DNA of 45,885 bases from Planctomycetota bacterium (GTDB lineage Bacteria; Planctomycetota; Planctomycetia; Pirellulales; Pirellulaceae): positions 1 through 45,885 of the forward strand of contig CAUJKE010000189.1 in NCBI GenBank assembly GCA_963205385.1, in the 5' to 3' direction. Within the stretch, counting starts at the first letter, position 1; every line of letters starts with the position of its first letter. Both the position numbers and the translations under genes were made by a program. Positions 8,889 through 16,279 of the stretch are shown in pieces. The notes under the pieces were generated by a model. The model saw only the letters and a program-made list of their open reading frames with translations. It did no database searches and was not told where the DNA came from.

Positions 8889-9971
8889 TCAGGTTTTCTC
8901 AGTGGAATCCCCCGTGGAGTCGGCGGCTGCGGCCGCAGGCAATGCGGCGGCGGCGCGCGATAGGGCGTCAGCAGGCAGTTGCTTCCGTAGCGTGTTGCGT
9001 GCGTTCTCGATATCGATCTGAACCTCCGTTTCGGGCCGGTTTTGAAGCATGGCGATCTCGAACAGTTCGTAGGCTTCCAGGACGTGAAGCACAAACGCCT
9101 GGCGCTGGGCCTTTGGCAACACGCCGAGCAGGGCATGCATGCGGTCCTTTAACTCCCGCGCGTCAAACTGCTCGGCCGCCGCAGCGCTCTCGCCGCTAGA
9201 GATCGTGTCTCCGAGCGTGATCGTTTCATCGTCGCCCAGCAGCCAGACCCACCATTGTTGATCGTCCACTTGGAGCAATTCTTCGGAATGCACCTCCTCG
9301 GCGTGCTGGCCCAACGACTTCTTGGTTCGCGACTCTGGCTGGATCTTTTCGTCGAGCGTTTCGTCCAGAAGGTTCGTCAGCCACAGATCGAGGGGCATCT
9401 CGCGCGGTCGTTCGGCAAACCGCAGCCAGGCGCGAGTCGTCATTTCATTCAGCAAATCGGTCGCGGTCACCTGGCCCTCGGACAGCAGTTCATTCGTTTC
9501 CAGCATCCGCAACTCGCGTGTGGCGTGCTCGCGCAAATGGCCCAGCAGCGGACGCAGCCGCGTCAAGAACTCTTCCTGATTCCCGACCTCTGCACCGCGC
9601 TGGAGCAGCGGATCCACGGTGGTGAACTCGGTCCGCGCGCGGACTCTTCGCTTGAAGAGGGAATCCATTCGCCTCAGGGTGCGCTTCAGAGTCTTCTGCA
9701 ACGTGTCGGCGGCGCCGGCGAGCGCCTGATCCAGAGTCGAGCACTGATGGCTCACCGCGATTGGCTGGAGGCCGGCGACCCGAGCCTCCATGACGCAACG
9801 CTTGTCCTTCTCGCCAGACTTTTGGCTACTATTCTCGTCGCTCAGAAAGACTTCCACACGCGTGATTCTGTCGCTGAAGTGGTCCAATGCACTCTCGACC
9901 AGAGCCTCGATCCGGCGAGTCAACTCTGCGCTGCCCACAGTCTGGCTGTCCGTACTGACCTGAATTTGCAT
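8889..9971 (-). CDS. HPF/RaiA ribosome-hibernation domain fused to sigma-70-like module
   Basis: The 360-residue protein has two parts. Residues 1-~115 form the HPF/RaiA (S30AE) domain: MQIQVSTDSQTVGSAELTRR, then VEVFLSDENSS, CVMEARVAGLQPIAV and a basic helix LQKTLKRTLRRM; this domain docks in the decoding centre of idle ribosomes. Residues ~140-205 (LREHATRELRMLE, then ATDLLNEMTTRAWLRF) look like sigma region 2, and ~272-332 (LLGVLPKAQRQAFVLHVLEAYELFEIAMLQ, ending ARNTLRKQL) like sigma region 4 with its helix-turn-helix. The tail is Ala-rich. Ordinary HPF proteins are ~100-190 residues and carry a dimerising C-terminal domain instead. The sigma part may be an active ECF-like factor or a degenerate binding module. 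A separate small open frame precedes it, so it probably has its own promoter. Confidence 0.85.
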   Translation of the reverse strand: MQIQVSTDSQTVGSAELTRRIEALVESALDHFSDRITRVEVFLSDENSSQKSGEKDKRCVMEARVAGLQPIAVSHQCSTLDQALAGAADTLQKTLKRTLRRMDSLFKRRVRARTEFTTVDPLLQRGAEVGNQEEFLTRLRPLLGHLREHATRELRMLETNELLSEGQVTATDLLNEMTTRAWLRFAERPREMPLDLWLTNLLDETLDEKIQPESRTKKSLGQHAEEVHSEELLQVDDQQWWVWLLGDDETITLGDTISSGESAAAAEQFDARELKDRMHALLGVLPKAQRQAFVLHVLEAYELFEIAMLQNRPETEVQIDIENARNTLRKQLPADALSRAAAALPAAAAADSTGDSTEKT

Positions 9972-10032
9972 GATTCAATTCTCCCTGATGGCAACGTGCT
10001 TCAACCGCCTCGGATCGTCCGTCAATTTGCAA

Positions 10033-10533
10033 TCATCTTACGCCATTTATCGCGAAGCCACAAATAAGCGAAACACCCACGATGGCAATCTCTTCTTCTA
10101 CCGCGCTCGTCGCCTTCGCTGTTGACAGGTTCGGCTTGTCGTCCGTTCCGACGAGCGTCTTCTGATGCTGGGCCGTCTTGCGGCGTTGAGCGCGAACCTG
10201 CTGGCGCTGGGGTTCGGTTAAATTGTCCTCAATGGCGGCGAGCAGCAACGCTTCCGTACGGATCGTTTCCAAATAGCGATCGCCGAACTGCTTCCACACC
10301 GACGTGAGATCCGCATCGTATTCGCGGATGATCTGCTGGATCTGGTCCTGCTGTTGCTGCGTCAGCGTCAACTCTTTCAGGCATTCAGGCATCACGACGG
10401 CCGCCGGTGTGGTCGCCTGCGGCAATGGTTTGGCGGCGGCGGTGTCGGACGGCGTTTGGGCGACGGCTGTCAGGGCCAATACGCTCGTGGCAACCCAGGC
10501 GAGCGCGCCCGTTAAGAACATGCGGTAATTCAT
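10033..10533 (-). CDS. Exported LTXXQ-motif (Spy/CpxP-like) protein
   Basis: The protein has 166 residues, starting with a signal peptide (hydrophobic residues 6-24, cleavage near VAQ). The mature part is helical and hydrophilic with two LTxxQ-like motifs, LTLTQQQQDQIQQII and LTEPQRQQVRAQRR, separated by about 55 residues. This is the signature of Spy/CpxP periplasmic proteins, which act as ATP-independent chaperones or dampen envelope-stress sensing. The C-terminus ends in a hydrophobic stretch (IAIVGVSLICGFAI) that could be a membrane anchor, unusual for Spy. It lies about 60 bases upstream of the HPF-sigma fusion on the same strand and may be co-transcribed with it. Confidence 0.75.
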   Translation of the reverse strand: MNYRMFLTGALAWVATSVLALTAVAQTPSDTAAAKPLPQATTPAAVVMPECLKELTLTQQQQDQIQQIIREYDADLTSVWKQFGDRYLETIRTEALLLAAIEDNLTEPQRQQVRAQRRKTAQHQKTLVGTDDKPNLSTAKATSAVEEEIAIVGVSLICGFAINGVR

Positions 10534-11002
10534 AATTCATTTCCTTTCAAGGAAAACTCGTGCGGACCCTCCACGAAAGCAACGTGCCTTCGCTCTACGC
10601 GAACTAGCTTCAGTCCGCGATTCGTTTGGTCCCTTCTCGTGCGCCGTGAATTCGTTGACTCGCTGTGAGTTCGATTCATCTGGCACTCCTATCTCTTCTC
10701 AAAGCCTCGCAGGGCGAGAGTCCTCTGTCAGTTTGTTAGGGCAGCCGCGGTTGTAAGGTTGGCCACTTGCGAATGAGCCGAACCACATGCTCCTTTAGGA
10801 GTGCGCTGCTAATCTTGCTGAATGAACATTCGCCGCATACGTCAAGCACCCACTTTGACAACGTGTTTCCCTCACCACTACGACCGCGAGCATAGCCTCC
10901 TGCTCGCGTGCTGCGACGTTCATCGCCGAGCTTTCACTAAACTTGCTGAGACTCCCTCCACGCACGATAACGATCGACATCCCGCTGCCAAGCGTCAAGC
11001 GC
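10534..11002. other. Intergenic region, no gene supported
   Basis: These 469 bases hold short open frames on both strands, none with a ribosome site, signal peptide or recognisable composition. The end next to 10533 contains the leader of the LTXXQ gene, with TTTCCTTTCAAGG just before its start giving a usable minus-strand ribosome site. No strong terminator was seen. Confidence 0.45.
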
Positions 11003-11278
11003 TCAGGGCTGAGCCGTGGTTGCGTCGTCGTGCTCCGCGTTAGCAGGCTCGTCGGTCTTAGCTTCGCCGCCTGTTACACTTTCCGTCAGGTCCGTGGCGG
11101 ACTTTGCCACAGCGTCGACATCTTCTTGCACTTTGTCTTTGTCCACCGTTAGCTGGACATCGACTTTGTTCGTGCCTGCTTCCGTGTTGGGTTTTGACAA
11201 AGCAAACCAACCTCGGTAGAAGCCCACGCCGATCACAATCAGCGCGAGCAAGATCAAGACTGCAAACAATCGATTCAT
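11003..11278 (-). CDS. Small membrane-anchored protein, unknown function
   Basis: The 91-residue product has one N-terminal transmembrane helix (residues 4-22, RLFAVLILLALIVIGVGFYRG) followed by a short acidic, soluble tail rich in Asp, Lys and Thr (KVDVQLTVDKDKVQEDVDAVAKSATDL). The tail should face the periplasm. A good AGGAAG ribosome site precedes the ATG. Similar small anchored proteins occur in planctomycete stress loci, but no function is known to me. It sits with a lipoprotein, DUF3309 and GlsB-like genes on the same strand. Confidence 0.7.
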   Translation of the reverse strand: MNRLFAVLILLALIVIGVGFYRGWFALSKPNTEAGTNKVDVQLTVDKDKVQEDVDAVAKSATDLTESVTGGEAKTDEPANAEHDDATTAQP

Positions 11279-11385
11279 GGTTGACTTCCTGGTATGTTGG
11301 TTCGCGCTCGCGCGCTAGTGGAAATCGTCATCGTCGGCTCCTTGCATGTCTCGACGGACTGAAGGAAGCGCATGAGGCGGTGAAG

Positions 11386-11580
11386 CTAGGGCCTGACCGC
11401 CGGCGGATTGTCGCCGGTTTTCTCGACTTGCTTCTCAATCGTCACCGTGGTCGTACCGCCTGGGGTGGTCGTTTTCGTTTCCTGCTTGGTCGAGGCGGTC
11501 TTGTTGTTGCAGCCGCTGAGGCCGATGCAGCCGATGGTTAGACAACTGAACATCAAAAGAGCTAACATTGAGCGACACAT
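11386..11580 (-). CDS. Small putative lipoprotein
   Basis: This 64-residue protein has a lipoprotein signal peptide: Arg near the N-terminus, hydrophobic core, then lipobox LSGC with the acylated cysteine near residue 24. The mature part is about 40 residues, rich in Thr and Lys (TKQETKTTTPGGTTTVTIEKQVEKT), probably extended. No function can be assigned. The gene lies in the run of small envelope proteins at 11.0-12.1 kb, about 100 bases upstream of the anchored protein and may share its transcript. Confidence 0.65.
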   Translation of the reverse strand: MCRSMLALLMFSCLTIGCIGLSGCNNKTASTKQETKTTTPGGTTTVTIEKQVEKTGDNPPAVRP

Positions 11581-11656
11581 GATCTGGTTTCCTGGTCAAA
11601 TAGTGTTCAAGAACTTACGCTTAGAGACATCGTGATGCTTATCTTCCGCCGCCTAC

Positions 11657-11812
11657 TCAGATGCGGCCCAAGAGCAATAACACGACGAGTATCAGCACGA
11701 CCAATCCGATTCCTCCGCTGGGGAAATAGCCCCAGTTGCGACTATGCCCCCAGTTCGGCAACGCGCCGACGAGCATCAGGATTAACAGCACGACCAAAAT
11801 TGTTCCGAGCAT
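11657..11812 (-). CDS. DUF3309 family small membrane protein
   Basis: A 51-residue protein reads MLGTILVVLLILMLVGALPN, then WGHSRNWGYFPSGG, then a second hydrophobic helix ending LLLLGRI. The two transmembrane helices joined by a W-x-HSR-x-WGY-x-PSGG loop are the hallmark of DUF3309, a family of tiny inner-membrane proteins often found beside stress genes in proteobacteria and planctomycetes. No biochemical role is known. AGGA-type bases lie just upstream of the ATG (GGAAGGAGAGCTGTC on the minus strand), a strong ribosome site. It is next to the GlsB/YeaQ-like gene. Confidence 0.88.
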   Translation of the reverse strand: MLGTILVVLLILMLVGALPNWGHSRNWGYFPSGGIGLVVLILVVLLLLGRI

Positions 11813-11872
11813 GACAGCTCTCCTTCCTAGAAATGATTCATTAACCGTCGCCTACGCTCGCGAAACGTGCTC

Positions 11873-12136
11873 TTAAGAGAACATTCGCCGTGGCGACAGC
11901 AGCCGATAGCCGACGAGCAACACCAGCGCGCCGCCGATGGCGAGGATCAGACTGCGCATGTCGAACCCAGTCACGCTTCCATAGCCAAATTGCGTGCCGA
12001 CAAAGCCTCCCAACAACGCGCCGACAATCCCCAACGCGATCGTGATGATGAATCCGCCGGGATCTCTCCCCGGCAAGATGAACTTCGCGATCACACCGAC
12101 GACAAGTCCCAATACCAGCCACATCAAGATTCCCAT
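11873..12136 (-). CDS. GlsB/YeaQ/YmgE family membrane protein
   Basis: The 87-residue protein has three hydrophobic helices and the family signature: MGILMWLVLGLVVGVIAKFI, then LPGRDPGG, then IITIALGIVGALLGGFVGTQFGYG, with a last helix SLILAIGGALVLLVGYRLL. These transglycosylase-associated (GlsB/YeaQ/YmgE) proteins are small inner-membrane proteins induced by general stress; their mechanism is unknown. A GGGAGAA ribosome site precedes the start. Its 5' end overlaps the reading frame of a receiver-domain remnant. Confidence 0.92.
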   Translation of the reverse strand: MGILMWLVLGLVVGVIAKFILPGRDPGGFIITIALGIVGALLGGFVGTQFGYGSVTGFDMRSLILAIGGALVLLVGYRLLSPRRMFS

Positions 12137-12336
12137 TGCAAATTCTCCCGATAAGGTTCAACCTTCCACGACGCATTCTGCGTCAAGTTTATATGGTCGC
12201 GCTCGAGCATCAGCAGCGTTTCCAGTATCGACATGTCCAAGGGTTTCTCCAGCAACAGATCGACGCCCGACTCGACGCTCCGCGCACGGCATTCGGCATT
12301 CGCCCGCTTGGTAAGACCAATGAGGGTAAGACGTTT
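12124..12336 (-). pseudogene. C-terminal fragment of a response-regulator receiver domain
   Basis: Between the DUF2294 gene and the GlsB-like gene, one minus-strand frame reads RLTLIGLTKRANAECRARS, then VESGVDLLLEKPLDMSILETLL. This matches the second half of a CheY-like receiver: strand 4 with the LT switch residue, helix 4, GVD, strand 5 with the conserved Lys-Pro (EKP), and helix 5. The phospho-Asp half is missing: upstream, the frame runs into the DUF2294 coding region out of phase. There is no start or ribosome site. The frame closes at the TGA at 12124. It is best read as a relic of a deleted regulator gene. Confidence 0.6.
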
Positions 12337-12338
12337 GG

Positions 12339-12752
12339 TTAGTTCGATGCGTTGTCTGGGACGGCGTCCAGTTCCGAAGGCTCAGGTCCGAGCAGAAACA
12401 CTTGCACCATCGCCCCAGACGTAAAGGCTAAAATGACGGAGCCGGTCGCCGCTTCAACTTCCGCCAGCGCTTCACGAACTTGCCGGCCTGTCAAACGCTG
12501 AATCTCTTGCCGCATTTCTTCGGTCGAACTCGAAAACAGTTGCCGATGAAACGCTTGCACCTGCGCGGCGCCTTCTGGCGTTTGGGCGAGAGCCTTCTCG
12601 GCTGCCGTTAGAGCATCGTGTAATGTGACGACCAAGGTGTCCTCGCTCAGCACAACCGTCACCGCTTTGGGAGCGTGGCCAGTCCTTTGCTCTTGGTAGC
12701 GGCGAGCCACCAGGGCCAATTGCTGCGCGATCGTGTTCTCATTCTTGTCCAT
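12339..12752 (-). CDS. DUF2294 family protein (copy 1)
   Basis: The frame extends to 12845, but the upstream part overlaps a strong hairpin and looks random; the ATG at 12752 (MDKNENTIAQQLALVARRYQEQ) with AGGACGGA upstream gives 137 residues, the usual DUF2294 size. The family pattern is visible: helix, RTGHAPKAVTVVLSEDTLVVTLHDALTAAEKALAQ, helical middle with a basic TGRQVREALAEV, then SVILAFTSGAMVQVFLL. DUF2294 proteins are small cytoplasmic proteins of unknown activity. A second copy is transcribed divergently about 520 bases away. The two may form heteromers or act in different conditions. Confidence 0.85.
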   Translation of the reverse strand: MDKNENTIAQQLALVARRYQEQRTGHAPKAVTVVLSEDTLVVTLHDALTAAEKALAQTPEGAAQVQAFHRQLFSSSTEEMRQEIQRLTGRQVREALAEVEAATGSVILAFTSGAMVQVFLLGPEPSELDAVPDNASN

Positions 12753-12806
12753 TTCATTCCGTCCTAACCGTTGCCGGTTATGCTGGCTGCATTCGCACAG
12801 CGCAAC

Positions 12807-12856
12807 AAAAAAACCGATGTCGCAGAACGCTCGTTCGCGTTCCACGACATCGGTTT
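12807..12856 (-). terminator. Intrinsic-terminator-like hairpin upstream of DUF2294 gene
   Basis: On the minus strand, 20-base arms at 12856-12837 and 12830-12811 pair with two mismatches around a 6-base loop; the outer 12 pairs (AAACCGATGTCG) are perfect. A run of seven T residues follows on the minus strand (12813-12807). No minus-strand gene is visible upstream, and the DUF2294 start is ~55 bases downstream, so it may be an attenuator in that gene's leader or the end of a small RNA. A perfect palindrome CTCGTTAACGAG (12858-12869) and a short GAGCC/GGCTC hairpin abut it. Confidence 0.7.
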
Positions 12857-12869
12857 ACTCGTTAACGAG

Positions 12870-13272
12870 CCCTCTGGCTCGCGCCAGATTGCTCTTTATT
12901 TAGTCTTCCGAAATCGTCGTCAGTTGCTGGAGTTGAGGGAGATTAGCAACCAACCGGGTCTTAGCCCTCACCATTGAATGTACCGCTTGCCCGGCCGAAC
13001 ACAAGAGGGAGTTCTGCGGAATTGTGTAATAGTCACAAATATCGCTCGCCGCGTGCTCCGCGCTGGTTCGTTTGGCTGGATCGACGCATGCCCGCGCTCA
13101 AAATGCAGCTTGTTTATCGACGTTCGCAGGCGCCTCCTCCACCAATTCAGGTGAATGGGATACGATAATAATTGTCTCGATAGCGCCGCTGGCGTTTGAG
13201 TGACGCCACGTCAGAGAAAATCCCCACGAGTACTTCCGATCGCTTTCGACGGAATCTGCGAGGAGAATCTTT
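12870..13272. other. Divergent intergenic region between two DUF2294 genes
   Basis: No protein gene is supported here. The region must contain the promoter of the plus-strand DUF2294 gene and probably that of the minus-strand copy or a short RNA ending at the 12.81-12.86 kb hairpin. A short inverted repeat TTGTG/CACAA surrounds 13022-13038. Confidence 0.45.
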
Positions 13273-13653
13273 GTGAAAACTCAAGGTGAAATCGAAGCGT
13301 CCGTCTGCGACGCGATGGCGCGTTTCGAGCAAGAGTATATGGGCCGCGGGCCTAAGGATATTTACACGCATCTGGTGCGCAACTTGCTGGTCGTGCAGTT
13401 GCATGGCGTATTAACAGCGGCGGAACAGCATCTGGTGAAAACGATGCCGCCTGAGAAAGGACGCGACCTGCTGAAGCAAGTCCGCACGCAGCTCATTGAG
13501 ATTGCCCGACCGACGTTGGAAAAGTTGATTGCAGACATCACCGGCGTTAAGCTGCTTAGCCTGCATCAAGATATTAGTACGGTCACTGGCGAAGAGGTCG
13601 TCATTTTCACGCTCGCCGAAGTGCCGGAAATTCGCGAAGTTAAGAAAAAGTAA
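13273..13653 (+). CDS. DUF2294 family protein (copy 2)
   Basis: The 126-residue protein begins at a GTG preceded by GAGGAG, a strong ribosome site. It shows the family layout: MKTQGEIEASVCDAMARFEQEYMGRGPKDIYTHL, VRNLLVVQLHGVLTAAEQHLV, a helical stretch LLKQVRTQLIEIARPTLEKLI, ITGVKLLSLHQDIS and EEVVIFTLAEVPEI. The GRGP motif after the first helix and the L-HGVLTAAE motif are shared in position with the divergent copy at 12.34-12.75 kb (TGHAP and LHDALTAAE). Function unknown, cytoplasmic. It forms a single-gene unit ahead of a 500-base gap. Confidence 0.88.
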   Translation: MKTQGEIEASVCDAMARFEQEYMGRGPKDIYTHLVRNLLVVQLHGVLTAAEQHLVKTMPPEKGRDLLKQVRTQLIEIARPTLEKLIADITGVKLLSLHQDISTVTGEEVVIFTLAEVPEIREVKKK

Positions 13654-14118
13654 GCGGGCGTCACAAGCCATGCTACGCGCGATCTACTCCGTTACCGCCG
13701 CTTTTGTTTGCCGCCAGGTCGCTGAAATTGGATACACCCGGCGGCGCACGCGATTGATGCCGCCTAGCGAGCGACGGAGTCGCGCAGTCGGTGATGCGAT
13801 GGGCTGCCACCGGTTGGCCAGTGTGACGTGCGATGAGTCGTGCCACTGGGCTGGCTCGCAAAAAGCAGCGGCGCCGTTTTAATAAATAACACCTGGCTAT
13901 CCAATTCGTGTTCATGAGATCAGTTTCTTACTGATTCTGCCAATTAGGCAAGTTAAGCGGAATATTGTTGACTTGTACGGCCTGCATCGGCAATAATTAG
14001 CACCTGCTTATGGGTCGCGGTGAGGGTAAGGTCGCGCGGTTCGAATTTGCCAAAAGTTCACCAAGTTGATCCACAAGTTGCCTACAAACAACACGTTATC
14101 CAGCCTTCCCGATCTCAC
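13654..14118. other. Intergenic region, nothing supported
   Basis: Roughly 465 bases between the DUF2294 gene and the YHS-like gene's promoter. Composition turns AT-richer after 13875. The short open frames lack ribosome sites and show no protein-like composition. No clear terminator hairpin with a T-run was seen after the DUF2294 stop. Confidence 0.4.
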
Positions 14119-14148
14119 TTGACCTGGGGTGAACGTTCACCCTAGACT
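14119..14148 (+). promoter_or_regulatory. Candidate promoter with palindrome in the spacer
   Basis: A -35-like TTGACC (14119-14124) and a -10-like TAGACT (14143-14148) are 18 bases apart. The spacer contains the perfect 16-base palindrome GGGTGAACGTTCACCC (14127-14142). A dyad between slightly over-spaced promoter boxes is the arrangement used by MerR-family activators, but a simple repressor would also fit. It lies about 45 bases before the start of the secreted YHS-like gene. Confidence 0.55.
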
Positions 14149-14192
14149 CGCGAGGTTGCGAGGCAATTTCAAGAACCCTAGAGGAGTCCATT

Positions 14193-14639
14193 ATGAAACT
14201 GAAGATGTTAGCGGTTGCTTGCCTGAGCGCGGTGCTGCTGGCGGCCGGTTTGTATGCCGCGGAAGAGATCAAGCTCGACGGTATCAAGTGCGTGGTCGCC
14301 GCAAAGAACCCCGCCAAGGCCGAAAACGCGGTGGATTACAAGGGCGGTCAGGTGTTCTTCTGCTGCAAGAACTGCCCCAAGGCGTTCGCCAAGGACACCG
14401 CCAAGTTCGCCACGCGGGCGAATCAACAACTGGCGCTTACCAAGCAAGCCAAGCAAATCGCTTGCCCTTACTCGGGTAAGGAATTAGCCGAAGGGACGAC
14501 GGTCAGCGTCGGCGGCGTGGATGTCAGCTTCTGCTGCAAGAACTGCAAGGGGAAGACTGAAAAGGCCTCGGCCGAGGACGCTGTGGAGATGGTGTTCGGC
14601 GACAAAGCCTTTGATAAAGGCTTCAAGGTCAGCAAATAA
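14193..14639 (+). CDS. Secreted cysteine-rich protein with two YHS/TRASH-like units
   Basis: The 148-residue product has a signal peptide (residues 1-22, LAAGLYA) and then two similar units. The first contains GIKCVVAAKNPAKAENAVDYKGGQVFFCCKNCPKAF; the second contains IACPYSGKELAEGTTVSVGG, then VDVSFCCKNCKGK. Each has a lone Cys before a strand and an FCCKNC cluster after, the layout of YHS/TRASH-type metal-binding domains. It probably binds copper or another soft metal outside the cytoplasm. An AGAGGAG ribosome site precedes the ATG. It has its own promoter with a palindromic operator candidate and an intrinsic terminator, so it is a regulated single-gene unit. Confidence 0.85.
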   Translation: MKLKMLAVACLSAVLLAAGLYAAEEIKLDGIKCVVAAKNPAKAENAVDYKGGQVFFCCKNCPKAFAKDTAKFATRANQQLALTKQAKQIACPYSGKELAEGTTVSVGGVDVSFCCKNCKGKTEKASAEDAVEMVFGDKAFDKGFKVSK

Positions 14640-14664
14640 CGCCATTCTTTCCCTATGAACGTGC

Positions 14665-14698
14665 AAACGCCTCGGGTGTCACATCCGAGGCGTTTTTT
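14665..14698 (+). terminator. Intrinsic terminator after YHS-like gene
   Basis: The stem AACGCCTCGG / CCGAGGCGTT is separated by a short loop and followed by a run of T residues (14692-14697), about 25 bases after the stop of the YHS-like gene. It is a textbook Rho-independent terminator on the plus strand; the A-run on the other side is shorter. Confidence 0.9.
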
Positions 14699-14867
14699 CG
14701 TAGAAAAGCTAGCCTACAGGGCGTATTCGCTGCAATCGTTACACTGGCCGGACCCAAGATTGCTTCTCTGGCCACCGAATAGCCTCCCAGAGTTGTTGCC
14801 GGGCGGGCTATATTCTATGTTTCCACAAACCGTGTGATCGTGACGTTGGGCTTTTTCGGCACGCACC

Positions 14868-16277
14868 TTGAAACCACGGAGCCACAGTTCGAACTTCAAA
14901 TGGGATCTGCCCCAAGGGCGAAGCCTTTCGGTGCTGCGTCGAATGACGCCACCGCAGTTGTTTGTCGCGTCGTTTATTATCCTGATCGTGCTGGGCTGGG
15001 CGGGCCTGATGTGGCTCCCAGGCGTCTATACCCAAACGCCACTCAGCGCGACCGACGCGCTCTTCACCGCGACCAGCGCGGTCTGCGTCACCGGGCTCGC
15101 GGTTGCGAACACCTCGGCCGACTTCACCTGGTTCGGGCAGTTCTACTTGCTCGTGCTGATCCAGATTGGCGGGCTGGGCATGTTGACATTCACCAGCTTG
15201 ATCCTGATCGCGCTAGGGCGGCGGCTTTCGCTCCGTGAGGAAGAACTTTCGAGCACGCTCGACTCCACGCCGCACATCAATGCGCGGCAACTGTTGCGAG
15301 ACGTCGTCCGCTTCACCTTCGCGATTGAAGCCGTGGGCGCGGTGCTGCTGTTTGCGTGCTGGGCGCCGGAGATCGGCGTGGTTAACGCGTTCTGGCCGGC
15401 GATCTTTCATTCCGTCAGCGCGTTTTGCAATGCTGGCTTTTCGACGTTTCCGAACTCGATGATGGAATTTCAACACAACTGGCCGAGCCTGCTCGTCATC
15501 ATGGCGCTCATCATTGCCGGCGGGATTGGCTTTTTGACCATTGAGGAGTTTTACCAGCGTTATCAGGCGCGTCAGGCGCAAAAGCTGTTTCGCTTGTCGA
15601 TCCATAGTCGTCTGGTGGTGATCACGAGCCTGGTGCTGACGCTCGGCGGATGGGCGCTGTTTTCGGTCTTCGAGTGGAATGCAAGCCTGGTGGATTTGAA
15701 CGTTCCCGATAAGCTCGTCAACGCGCTGTTTATGAGCGTGACGGCGCGCACCGCAGGCTTCAACTCGATCGACTATCAGCACGCTTCGGATAGCGGCAAC
15801 TACCTGACTATCCTCCTGATGACCGTGGGCGGTTCGCCTGGCTCGACGGCCGGCGGCATCAAGACGACTTCCTTCGCGCTGTTGGTATTGCTGGCGTGGT
15901 CGCGGCTTCGCGGTCACGAAACCACGTCGTTCGCGGGGCGTTCGCTCCGCGAGGAGACGACCGATCGCGCGATTGGGTTATTTGTGATCGCGGCGGGGAT
16001 CGTCGTGGCCGGGGTGTTTACGCTCAACGCGCTGGAGCACTTTCATAGCGGCGGCGGGCGGTTCTTGCACTGGATGTTTGAAGCGGTGAGCGCGTTTAAC
16101 ACGGTCGGGCTCTCGATGGGCGTCACGACTGAAATGTCGCCTGCCGGGCGATGGATGACGACCTTGCTGATGTTTCTGGGGCGCGTGGGGCCGCTGACCA
16201 TCACCGCCGCCTTGACCACGCGTCGTGCCGGCACGAGTGGTTTCCGTTTCGCTTACGAAGATGTCATGGTGGGTTAA
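14868..16277 (+). CDS. ktrB: Potassium uptake channel subunit KtrB/TrkH
   Basis: This membrane protein of the Trk/Ktr/HKT superfamily shows four pore-loop repeats, each with the selectivity-filter glycine: TATSAVCVTGLAV, HSVSAFCNAGFST, MSVTARTAGFNSI and EAVSAFNTVGLSMGV. The gating-loop region between repeats (GGSPGSTAGGIKTTSFALL) is typical. Length and sequence fit KtrB (~445-470 residues). The start is uncertain: TTG 14868 is the longest choice, GTG 14931 and ATG 14943 are alternatives, none with a strong ribosome site. It imports K+ (often with Na+) and is gated by the RCK protein encoded two bases downstream, with which it must be co-translated. Confidence 0.93.
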   Translation: MKPRSHSSNFKWDLPQGRSLSVLRRMTPPQLFVASFIILIVLGWAGLMWLPGVYTQTPLSATDALFTATSAVCVTGLAVANTSADFTWFGQFYLLVLIQIGGLGMLTFTSLILIALGRRLSLREEELSSTLDSTPHINARQLLRDVVRFTFAIEAVGAVLLFACWAPEIGVVNAFWPAIFHSVSAFCNAGFSTFPNSMMEFQHNWPSLLVIMALIIAGGIGFLTIEEFYQRYQARQAQKLFRLSIHSRLVVITSLVLTLGGWALFSVFEWNASLVDLNVPDKLVNALFMSVTARTAGFNSIDYQHASDSGNYLTILLMTVGGSPGSTAGGIKTTSFALLVLLAWSRLRGHETTSFAGRSLREETTDRAIGLFVIAAGIVVAGVFTLNALEHFHSGGGRFLHWMFEAVSAFNTVGLSMGVTTEMSPAGRWMTTLLMFLGRVGPLTITAALTTRRAGTSGFRFAYEDVMVG

Positions 16278-16279
16278 TC

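Noticed and set aside
10822..11043. Short plus-strand frame in the 10.5-11.0 kb gap
   Set aside because: Arg/His-rich random-looking translation, no ribosome site, and overlaps the anchored-protein gene.
13670..13882. Possible 70-residue gene after DUF2294 copy 2
   Set aside because: Composition (Arg/Ser/Cys-rich) and lack of ribosome site suggest chance; no family recognised.
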